Assembly: GCA_037903355.1 (NCBI GenBank)
Contig: JBAJFE010000025.1
Location: forward strand, 1,302,001-1,366,000
DNA length: 64,000 nucleotides
Direction of reading: 5' to 3'
Source: Trichuris trichiura
Taxonomy: Eukaryota; Nematoda; Enoplea; Trichinellida; Trichuridae
The position numbers and the translations under genes are program-made. The notes under the pieces were generated by a model. It was not told where the DNA came from. It saw only the letters and a list, made by a program, of their open reading frames with translations, and ran no database searches. Every line of letters begins with the position of its first letter. The stretch's first letter is position 1. Of this stretch, positions 1-11,000 are shown piece after piece.

Positions 1-838
1 TTGGCGACATTAAGAACTTCAGCAAAACGGTAAAATTCCGCTCAACTCTTTTTTCCCTCCCACGTATATTGTCTCTATATCGTTATATTTTTGATTAGGA
101 CTTTGTTCGAGTGGGCGTATGCGCTACGGATGCCAAACTGTTGAAATCCTGGTTAATCCAGCGTTCGGTATACCAGGATCAGCGACAGATAAGTAGCTTA
201 GATCCGTCTGACCAATCGGACCAACAGGGCTCGCAGCAGGAATTGAATCCCAGCACGTCGAATGTAAATTAGATAGCGTGACGAATTTCCATTTATCAAG
301 TGGGCATTTACTCACTATACGCTTAACTTGTTTACCATACGCTTAGCCATTTTTGTTTTATCTCTACGAACACACGGGGTTAAAGAAAATGAGAGCAACT
401 CTGCTTGCTACTATTGGTGCTATATATATTGTGTTGGTCGTCTAAAGACGATGCGTTGTGTACAACAACTTTGGTTGTTTTTTTTTGTTTCAAATACTTT
501 GCCGCCTCCGCAGTATACGACGACGGCAAAGCGCGAGGGGTTGTTTTCCCTTTTCAAACTCGTTTTAACTTTTATCCGCAACACGGCGCTCGTCTGGTTG
601 GTGTTTTGAAGACCGGCGAAAGTTAGAGTAAACAGTGTGCCCATCTACCGGCGGCAAATAACGACTTGTCTCCTTCTTGTCTCGCTGTTGTGCAAACTTC
701 GCCAACTGTTCGTCTAATACAGGTGACGACTTCTTCTTCGTCTTTCTTCGTTGGCTGTTGATCATCCCTCCGGCAAGTTTATCCGCTAATCAAAAGCGCC
801 CATCCGTTTATATGTTTTTAGAAAGTTGCCATTTGCAG
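1..838. other. Noncoding sequence upstream of the LIM gene
   Basis: No coding exon is recognised here. The short open frames have no family resemblance. The stretch ends in a 3' splice acceptor (TTTGCAG, AG at 837-838), so it is probably the intron before the LIM exon, with any upstream untranslated exon lying here or outside the window. Confidence 0.5.
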
Positions 839-840
839 CT

Positions 841-1137
841 ATGGTCAATCCTTGTCATCGGTGCCATCGACCCACCTATTTCAACGACAACATTGGACCC
901 TTAAAGGACGGCGTCTATTACCATAAAGGCTGTTTCAAATGTTGGATATGCGGTACACGTCTTACGTTGAAGACCTATTGCAACAATCGTAGCGATATAC
1001 GCGACACGGAAGTCTACTGCCAAAGTCACGTGCCTACACCGGCTCCTCATGATCCTATACCCCATCGATCCAATCTGCTGTACAGCCCAAAGACCAAAGG
1101 CGAATATGCGTACAGCATGACGCGCTATAGTTCATAG
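841..1137 (+). CDS. Single-LIM-domain protein, hillarin/LTD-1 type
   Basis: The frame encodes 98 residues, starting at the ATG two bases after a splice acceptor and ending TAG. It is almost entirely one LIM zinc-binding domain: CHRC near the N-terminus (residues 5-8), then YYHKGCFKCWICG with the bridging His and Cys ligands, then VYCQSH with the last ligands. The run GPLKDG, the motif LTLKTY and the tail HVP followed by a Pro/His-rich stretch resemble the LIM module of hillarin (fly) and LTD-1 (worm), which join cytoskeleton or septin-linked scaffolds. Those relatives continue into a transglutaminase-like domain. Here a stop follows within about 35 residues of the LIM domain and no such domain is seen downstream. 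It may be a LIM-only paralogue or one isoform of a longer gene. The LIM call is strong; the subfamily is inferred from remembered sequence. Confidence 0.75.
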   Translation: MVNPCHRCHRPTYFNDNIGPLKDGVYYHKGCFKCWICGTRLTLKTYCNNRSDIRDTEVYCQSHVPTPAPHDPIPHRSNLLYSPKTKGEYAYSMTRYSS

Positions 1138-4100
1138 AAGGAATTTCTATTGCCGCCGCCGCCGCCGCCGCTGTTTGCATTAATGTTCATTTGTCTTTTC
1201 AAAGTTTTAAAACTGCGGCGGCCGAGCGTGAAAGCTCCTTAATTTTTCCATCGGCAAGTGATGTGTAGATGGACGCTGATTGAAATTAAATTTGCGGTTA
1301 GCATTTCGACTCGACTTTAAAGGCTTGGATGCGTGCTAATGGCGATTCAAGCGCCATCTATTATTTTTTGTTCTTCTCTTCTTACGTGGTTGTTGCCGCT
1401 GTTGTTGTTGCTGCTAAGAGAGCAGAAAAGGTTCGACAGCATTGCTCGTCGACGCGCTGAACGTGGCGGGCATTGCTGGCGTTCCAAAATTGCGGAAGAG
1501 CACTTGGCAGCCGTCGCCGAAAGCGCCTAAGCCCAAAGGTTGAAGCAGTTTTCAAGCTGTCTTTACGCTTAGGCGCGCCTTAAAATTGCAGTTCAATTCA
1601 AGGAGAGAGTAAAAATTTGAATAATCAAAATACGCGTACGTATGTACACTGAAATTTTTTTTTCAGGGACGGCGACTGTCCGAGTATAGTCGCAGCCGCT
1701 TTTGATGCGTTTGAAAAGGAAGCGCCCTTCTTTTTCAACCGTCTTTGCAGATGTCGTCGTCGTCGCCGCCGATAAGCTGATGATAGCGGAATGAAGGTTT
1801 TACTCGAATAAATCTGAATATGCTTATTATCATTTCAGATAGAGCTTTCGTTGGCTACTCGGATAGGTTGGAATTGGCTAACAAAATTTGCATACGCTGT
1901 TAGCAACGCCTCCCTTTGATGCTATGGAAGATGGATGTTTTGCTTCGTAAGTTGAGCAGAGCGGTTGTCATCGCGCTACCATTAAGCTGTCGAACGTTGC
2001 TTTTATTGTATTGTCGTGTCCGCTAAGGCGATTTGCTATTCATCGCCGTCAAGAATTCAACGACGACGACTACGACGACGAAGAGCGCGCGCTTAGGTGT
2101 GCCCGTTTCGTGTGCGTGAGCGCGCTCGCTCAAAGTTCTTTGTTTATTCAGACATTTCTGCAACAGGCGCATTTACCAGATACTTTTACCAACTTTTCGT
2201 TCGTACGCCGCTCTACGAACGGCCGCTAAGCTGACAAGGCGTTTTCTATCGCTTTGCGGATGCATAAGGTTAATCGCGCTTAATCAACTTGGGAAATATT
2301 TAAGCCGATCTCCTTTCGTTTATTCACTGTTGCTTGTTTACGATCAATCGTCGTCAGCCGTTGCCGCGCCGCGCTAACGACGCTTTCAGGCAACCTTGCA
2401 CCATTTGCTCCTATATACAATTCCGTTTCGTTTCAGGCGCTTGTCCAACGCGGTAAATCGTTGTCATAGTCGTCGACAACAAACAACATGGTATCCCACG
2501 GCAAGGTAAGGCCATTTTCGAAATTACATCTTTGCGCGAGGTCATTCTTTTAAAGAAAAAATAACAACTTTTCGTAATGACGTTAATCCGCAGGCAAAAT
2601 GCTTCCTTTTGTCAGCTTCAAAGTCGCTGTATGATTTGCATACGCCCACTAAGCCCAAGTCAAGTTAAGAAGCGTCGTCGGCAAAAATGAACAGTTCGAA
2701 ATTATTTTTGCCGGCGACGCTTCTAGACTTGTTCGGCGCGTCTTGCGGGGCCAAAGTGTTCCAACGCAAATAGCTAACAATTTGCATATAGCATAAACAA
2801 CTTGATTGCATTTCGAACACTCGTTTTTCCTCCTGTCGGCGCCTTGGCGGCGGTATCGGGTTGGCAAAAGGTGGCGGAATTAATTGGCTTCCACCGCTGT
2901 AGGCGATTGGAAATTAATTATTCATCGTCGCATTAGGAGAGGGTATTTTTTCTTTTTCGTTATGCATTGCCAACGACGAGAGAGAGAGATTGCTTGATGA
3001 TGATCATCGCCGCCGTAGCGCCGACTGAAAAGAGGCGGCAGCCGCCGGCGCTTAGGAATGACAAGGACAGGTTTGAATTTTATGCAAAAAAAGATAACCG
3101 AGGAGCGGCAAGCGCCGCTTATAATTTCCTCACGTCGCTAGAAAAGCCACCAAGGCGCTACCGAGAGAGGATTGCAAATTCAGCGACGTTAGCGACATCT
3201 ACTTTTGGCAGAACTTTCATTTTTGGGGGTTTAAGTTGGTCAACCGTATGGAGAAGAAGCAGGTGGATCGGTTGGTTGACCAATTAGGCAAACTGGTTAG
3301 GCGCGTCGATTGACGCCCGTTTGGCAGTTGGCAAAAGTAGCAGTGGGTTCCCCCTTTGTGGCGCAACGTGTATAAGGCTTTGAAAAGAATGACCGCTGCC
3401 GTTGTGTTGGCAATTTCACGGTCACTTGCCGCTTTGTCCGAACGAGCTAACCGCCAAGCCTTTGTTGGCCATGTAAGCTTACGCTATTTTGTGCAATAGG
3501 AAAATTTGCATAGGCGGTTGGATAGTTGGGTTGGACTTTGCCGGCCGTCACCCGCTGCGTTTGTTTGACCACCGCCATTTCCTCCATTAGGCGCCTAATG
3601 AAAGGTTGGCGTGAAGAAAACGTACGGTTGCATACGTTGACGGGAAATCGAACGTCTTTGCGCTTTTTTCTTTGCTACACACCGAAGCGTGGACGTTCAA
3701 TTAGCTTTAGTCCATATTTGGCGAAAGGACTCTCTCTCCCCCTGTTTGCTTGTTCAATATTCACACCCGCTGCGGGTATTTTTCTTTTTTTTACCGAGAT
3801 GCGCCGGTAGTTACCTTTCGTGATTGTAATTACAAGCTTTAGCGTTTGTCCATTTTTCCCTTGTTGGCCAATATTGGTCTTTTGATCGTCGACGCGAAAA
3901 ATTCATGACATCCCGTCGCGGCAGCGGAAGAGGCAATGTTCTACCTGTTTTTACTCGCTTTGTGCCCTTTGCCTCTTATCCACTTTCTTCCGTCTGTCCT
4001 CCGTTCGTGTCAAGTATGGTTTCGTTAAGCTCTTCTTCTCTTTTGCATTTAAGCTTAAATATCGATCGTCCTCCAACCGGAGAAGGGAGACTTGTCGTTG

Positions 4101-4281
4101 TGCGTTAAGGGTCACAATACACACGATTGGTCAACAAGCATGCAAGATGTTGCATTCGTCTCCATGAGACCGGTTTTGTGTCGCCACAAAGTCCTATCCG
4201 TAATAACGACTCCCCAATGGAAACTAGCTTATCCCTCCCTAGTGCCGTCGCCGCCGCCGCCGCCGCGCTTATGTATACTCG

Positions 4282-4314
<33 letters not shown>

Positions 4315-5056
4315 CAGAAATGTTCGCCCTCCTACTTCGTTCATTATTTACTTATGGTTTTGTTGCTCATTGGCCAAATAGATGAATGGAGTATGCCATG
4401 CTTCAGACGACCGCTTGTAGATGATTCGGTAAAGTGGACAACGCACGTTATTTCAATGATGTTTTCTTCTCTCTTCATATAATCGTTGTTGTTGGCCCAC
4501 TGCTGAGTGCTCTGCTTTCTCTCAGCTAGTCTCTCTCTCTCTATTTCACTCTTGGCGCGTAGGTAACGGCAATATCGCTTCCTCTATCTAGCCAAAGTCA
4601 ACAGTGCGCGTGCGCATGTAGTAGTAGCAGCAGAGTTTGGGTGAACGCAATGCCAGCTATTCAGTACAATCGCTTTCCCATCGTCTGGCACCACCACTGG
4701 TTGGTTGTACGCAGTCATTAAGGCGCATATAGGATCTTTCGCACGCCTTAGACGTGAACGCTCGTTCATTCACGATACGAAAATCACCGACTGAGCAATG
4801 TACAGCGATTGTGCGTCGCTTTTTTTTTATCAACGCTTAGCTATGGCGGCGTTAACGTAATTGTATTCTGTTCAGTAGCCGGTTGGTTACTCACGCTTTG
4901 CAGTGTGTGTCGGCATTGGAGCCAACGTTGTGGCGTCTTCGTTAACTCTCTCTAACTCTCTGTCTCTTTCTCTCTGTGCTTAACGGTTCAGTCTGTGTTG
5001 GTGCAGTCGCGTCGTTCGGTCGTTTGTTGTAAAAGTAGACTTTAGTTGGTGGAAAG
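1138..5056. other. Noncoding region between LIM gene and main PTB first exon
   Basis: No domain-bearing exon is recognised. The stretch holds a GCC run (1151-1171), a GCC run near 4243-4267, a GA dinucleotide run (about 4287-4315) and many pyrimidine-rich patches. It also contains the possible alternative first exon of PTB at 2488-2505 and probably the promoter and 5' leader of the PTB gene. The open frames of 60-106 codons look random. Confidence 0.45.
2488..2505 (+). CDS. Possible alternative first coding exon of PTB
   Basis: An ATG opens six codons ending in AAG and is followed at once by a consensus donor (GTAAGG at 2506). The phase is 0 and the last codon is Lys. These are exactly the properties of the main first exon at 5057-5119, and it would also join in frame to the exon at 9225. 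Human PTBP1 likewise ends its first coding exon with Lys before an exon beginning Arg-Gly. It could instead belong to an unrelated short transcript. Confidence 0.35.
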
Positions 5057-8000
5057 ATGAATACTGGCAACGTCGGGGAACTTGATAGCCTTTCAATGCT
5101 CAATAGAGGTGCGTTCAAGGTAAGCGATTCCATTTTTCTCCCGTTTTCCTTGCGGTTGCTTCAATCGAACCGGCGCGCGCTCTATTGGCCGCATGCCTAT
5201 ACGCAACGACGAACAAGTCGCATCCTGGTCAGGTTGAGAATTTTTAAATATATTTAAATCCCACTTTTCGCTCCAACCAACCGACACAGGCTGCGCTTTT
5301 AATTTCGGTTTTTTTCTTTTTTGCTCACTCGCGCGCGCTCTCTCTTTCCGAAAATGCGGTGTCACTCACTGTACTGCGTAATTTGGCAAAGCGTTTTAAA
5401 TTTGTAAAACAGAAAGCTGCCAAATAAGGAATCGATTGTTTCTGGCTGCCCGATTGGCTTTAGCTTTACGCTTTCTACAGGCGGCTATTCTGTTGTTTGC
5501 GTTGTGTGTATGTTACTGTTGTCACGATTGGCTAGGCGCGGGCGCACTCGCGAAGTACCATTGACTCTCCATTCCCTTTAATGGGTTGCAACATTCGATA
5601 TCGACTCCCACAAAGAGTATAAGAAACAGAAGGATGGCCAAATTGAGTAAAAGCTTTTGGTAAGCGAAACGCGATATTATTTTTCTTTCCGTCACGCCCT
5701 CCCTCTCTCTTCGAGCTCTGAAGAGCGATAGGGAGAGCGTACTCAACAAGTCTAATAACAGAGGCGCGCAAAGCGGATTTTCAGTCTCGATACATCGCGT
5801 TGCGAATGGAAGATTTTCTTGAGCCGAAGTAGAGTTTGAATGCTGTTCGCCAACTTGTGTCAGCTGTTAGGGCCGTTGCAGATGCAAGATAATGGTGGAG
5901 AACCCTACGAAACCGACCGAAGGTCGATCGAAGTACTTTGTCAGCCTTGCCCGTTCTTCCTTCCATCGTGACGTTCCAATTTTGTGACGGATGGCAAAAA
6001 GCGTTCCTTCCCCATCGTCGTTTGCTTGCCCAGCAATGACTGTCCATATTTGGCCGGCGCACGAAAGGGCGGGCGCGCTTCGCGCGCCCGCCCTTTCGTG
6101 CGCCGGATCCATTGGCAAAGCGATCGGCCGATCCGCAAGAATAGTCATGGGTGAACCGAACATGACGAAAATAAATAAACTGGTCTCGTCGTCAGTTCGC
6201 CGCGCTCGGCCTGTTGCCTTTCAGTGAAGCGCACCGAGGTGCCACCACGTCAAGTGGCGTGAAGGAATGGTCAATTTCCCGTCTTGCCATGTAGCCAACC
6301 GGCGCAGGTTTATTGGTTGCTCCATTATTTGCCAGAGCAGGTTGTCGCCTCTGCTAAATAATATCCGCCTTTCGCAGGTTGCTCTAAAAATCTTCTTTCC
6401 GTCTCCTCCGCTCTCATCCAATAATGAAGAGACGAGCAGCTGCCCTGTGGGGAAAGCGTATTATTTACTCTTCGCGTCATTGCCTTTTCGGGCAAAGGTG
6501 CTTTAAACCGGTTGCAGAAACGTGTCGCAGCATTTTTCCAAGCTTTCCGAACTCTGCTCAATGCATGCTTGCGCATTTCCGGTGGGGCATAACGGTTGCC
6601 TCCTACAAAAGCGATCCGTATATTTTGTTACGCTTCGTTCTATTGATCCCTTTGGGTCGATTCGCCTTTTCAAGTGGTTTTCCCAAGGAAGATTATAGGA
6701 CTCTCGCAAGTGGCAATAAACTCGACGGCTTTTCGCTATTCTATGTTTACCCTATTTTTTTCAAGCCTAAATATCGTCACGACGCCGTAGCATAACTGTG
6801 TGCGTACATGATGGACGCTTGTGCGTTTGTGTGAGAACCTTTCTTTTTTATTTTCTTTCTCTCAGCCTCTGTGCAGCTGAGAACACAAGACAGCGCCGAC
6901 TGAACGCCACGTCCTTTTAAAGAATAAATAGTTGCTATTCGTAAGCTGCACAGCGAATCTATTGGCTCGACGACGGCTGACCAGAACGTCGCGCAGCCAT
7001 ATGAGTTGCTTTTATTTTGCGAAAGAAAAAGTTTCTACATTTAGTGTACGCTTGTTTTTTTGCCATTCCATTAATAGCTCGACGCTTGGCTATCTTAGCC
7101 TCAGCGAGCGAGATAAAATTACAATGCAAATTTTGTTCGATATAAGGGGTGTTGCCGCCAACTGTTTTTTATGCCAATGACGACTTTTGGGAAGAAACGT
7201 AGAGAGCTCGCAACGATGGAGCGGCAGCTTAAGAGGGAAGGCGCGCTGTGAGGGTTATTTCGCGCGCGCCGGGCTTTGGTCGATTAATCAAAACATTCCT
7301 TAAAGTTTGCAACCTTTTTTTCTTTTTCGGCTGTCGGCGCGCGCAGATGCCATGCGATGGTCGAATATGTATGACTTTTAGGCTTTTCTATTTTCTCGCT
7401 TAGCCGTAGAGTTAGTTATTTAGTCGGTCCAAAGCGTACGACGAGATACGCAATCGAACGATCGTTGCAGGCGATCTTTTCCTACAGATTCGATTCCTTT
7501 CCAAGTGTAATGCAATTAAAACAACTCATCTTCCAACTACGCCCTCTTCTAATTAAGCATTTTCGCTTGGGCGGCGTCGAAAAAGGCCAGCGAACATTTT
7601 GGCTCCTTTTATGGAAGTTTGAGAGTAGGCTACTCGCTCAACGCGCTGACTACTATCGAGTATGGTTTGGTTAAGTGGCTATTTTATCCGTTTACCCAGT
7701 AACAACACGCCGGCGGGTTATTACTGGATTTCCCGCGCCTATTCTGTGGATATTCCGGACTTTGCAACGTGTAACATTTACCAACAGTCGTAATGGCAAG
7801 TCGACCACCCGCGAAAGGGCAGAACAAGGCGGTATTTGCTAAAAGGCGTTGGCTGCATTGTTAATCGGCTAATAAACCGTTTAGTTGGTGGATAGTTGGA
7901 TTATCGATCTCTCTATTGTCCATTGCTACCGAGATGTTGCGTTTTGCTTCGTGGCTTATCACATGCACAAATGATGGCGAATAGTGATGAGCATTGGCAT

Positions 8001-11000
8001 AACGTATTACAAGTTAGGCGGGGCAGAGATTTCCTTATCCGTCTTTTAACTTTCCTTTTATGAACATATCATTGTCGTCCGTGTTGCTTGGACTGCAGCG
8101 ACTTCAAAAAGTGTGCTGTTGGAATGGAAATTTTTTTTTTGACGATAACTTCATATAATGAAGCATGGTATAAAAGTGGTCGGCCGGCGATGCTTCGCTA
8201 GCGAACTGAAGAAAAATAAACGGCATAGCAAAGTCGATTCAGCCGGCTGGCTGGAAATGTCCCCGAAAGCGGCAGCTGACTCGCAGCGGCGGCTACTTTA
8301 ACAAAGAAAGAGAGCAAGCGGTGCTGTATACGTTTACGGGGGCCAAATATTATTGAATTTTTGGTCAGTACTCCCATATGGCATTTACTTACTGCTTACC
8401 AACGAGGAGTTGGACACTTCGACATCCTAGAACAACTATCAAGTCAATGATGCTAAGCATAGAAGCTCACGTCTCTCTTTGCTCTATGGGTGAATGTGTG
8501 TATACAAGTGTCATAGGCAGATATGTGAAACTTAGCTAGCAAAATCGATCGACCATAGCTAACAGTGTGCACGCACCGGTTAAGGCTACTTTCATCATCA
8601 AGCATCAGCCGGTGTTGCTTCCCATCGACCTTTCCAATCCTTCTGCGTGGTCTCTATACGACTTTGTCACGAGATTGACAGACAACATGTCCTCTTGCCT
8701 ATTTAATGACGTCAAAAGAAGGACGGATAAAGAAGGAGAGAGCGCAGCGCCTAATGCACGCCCTGTTCTTTAGGCGTAAACTTAACCATGCCCCTCCATT
8801 GGTAATAAGGGAAAGGGTTTTAAAAACGATGATCCGTCGTCGGCGGCCCGACTTGGCAGCTCCTAAAGGTGGATGCTTTTCATTGGACAAAGCTGCGCGC
8901 GAACATTTTAAACTTTTGCATATTGAGGATGCAACCACCATTGGAGACGCTTTGTTTCGCGAACGAAAGCGACTTTTCAAATTTTTTTATCCGTTTCTGA
9001 AAGGCGACGTTTGGGCGTCAAAAATGATGCCCCATTTAGCTCACTTAGTGAATACATTAAAAACATATTTCTACATTTCTATATATATACGTATATGTAT
9101 ATGTATATATAGGTTTTTTTTAAAGCTTTCTGTAGTCGAAACGCTTAGGGCGGCGAATTATCAGACGACGACGTTGAAAGCAGAACGCTTCATAGGCGTC
9201 GCTGGCGACATGTTTGCATTTCAGCGTGGGCCAGGCGATGTGCTACCCATATGTAACGGCACGTCGTCGTCGTCATTGTCGGCTATGAGTCCACAGCAGA
9301 CAGACGGCAGTTCGCATCCGGATTCGGACGCCAAAAAGGTAACGTTTTTTCTTTGAAAAAAATTTCATATCCTTATCTAAGCGAGCCCTATATGGCAGAC
9401 CTTCTCCTTTTCCAGGTGGGAAAGGAGGAGGTCTGCCATTTTTGGCGCCATTATTATATCTCTACGAGACGCGAGCTATATAATGTTCGTCCCGTTGTGC
9501 ATTGTGCGTGTTTTGCAGGCCAAACTGGACGAAGTGATTCTTTTTACGCAAGAGACCGGCGGCGGTGTTGGCGATTCGGCATCTGACAACGGCATTAGTC
9601 GAGTCGTCCATTTGCGCAACGTGCCTTCGGAGGTAACCGAACTGGAGTTGATGCAAAACTTTATTCACTTTGGAAACATTGAAAAAGTGCTCCTTCTGAA
9701 ATCGAAAAACCAAGTATGTTTATAAAGATGAGACGCGCGCCCGCGCTCACACAGTTGTTGGCCTGCGCCGCCCCGGCCGCGCTTCCATGACGCTTTCTCT
9801 CTCTATTGATAATAAGAATATGCGCGCGCCCGCGCGCGTGTATGTGTGTATGTGTTGGAAATGTTTTCAGGGCTTTTTGCAATTCGAAAACGAAGAGTGC
9901 GCCGAACAGTTGGTCACTCGGTCGGCCAATTCGCCGGTGCAAATTCGAGGCAAAACAATATTCTGTCAATATTCCAATTATCAAACATTGGTAACCGGAA
10001 GTCGCTACTATTACCTCCCCAACGGCTTAACGGTTTTGTTTTCTTCTTGGCGGGTCCATTATTCAAACGCCTTTTTTAGAATGAAGACGCAAACATCCAA
10101 CCATTGGATGTCGGCATGAACGGCAGCGGTGGAGGCGGCGGCGGCAGCGGCGGTGGCTCGAACTCGGTTCTTCGCGTCATTATTGAAAACCAAAGCTTGA
10201 TTTATCCAATCAGTTTGGATTGCCTGCATCAGGTGAGTCATGCTTCTCCCCGAGCTCGCGCGGCCAACCTTTTCACGATGTCCATTTTATTCGGAGAAAA
10301 AAGAAGCCTTTTATAATTTTCGACAACTCGTCTCTTCTTCCATAATGGGGCATTTTATGTTCCGCTTTTAGATTTTCAGCCGTTACGGGATAGTGCTACG
10401 AATAGTGACGTTCAGGAAGAATCGTAAGCCTTCAATTGTTGCGTCAAAAAATGTCTACGCCAAAACGAGGAGAAGCCAATACCTCTTTTCCTTATTTGGC
10501 TGTTGCTCGAACGTCGATGCTATTTTTTTTGACATTTGACTTTCCGTTGCTTTGCAGAAGCTTTTCAAGCGCTAGTTCAGTTCGCCGACTGCGCGTCGGC
10601 TCAAGCTGCCAAAATGGTAAGTCAAAAAGAGAAATATGTTTTGCCTAAAAAAAATATCCGACCCGGTTTGCCCATTCAAATTTTTTCACTTGAAAGTTGA
10701 CTTGCCGCAGAGCCGTCGTTCGCGTCGGCTGGCTATAAGCCAACCAGTGATGGAAAAGTTTGTCCATCCTATCCATAAGTAGTGAAATTTGAATATTTGA
10801 ATTCAAAAAAGCGTTAGCGCAGGGTGCCCTTGGGGCTCCCGCTTGGTTAGCCGCAGAGAAAAACGAAATATCTTCCGCTGCTTTTGTTTTTTTATTTTTT
10901 TCTTGAAGTGGGCAAATCGTTTGACGACAATGCTGATAAGAGCTTGCGCCTACCGCGCCGCGTTATAAAAAATCTCAACTAATTAAAGTCGCTTCAAAGC

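Noticed and set aside
6424..6795. 123-codon plus-strand frame in PTB intron 1
   Set aside because: No domain, no splice context, and a composition like the other random frames in the intron.
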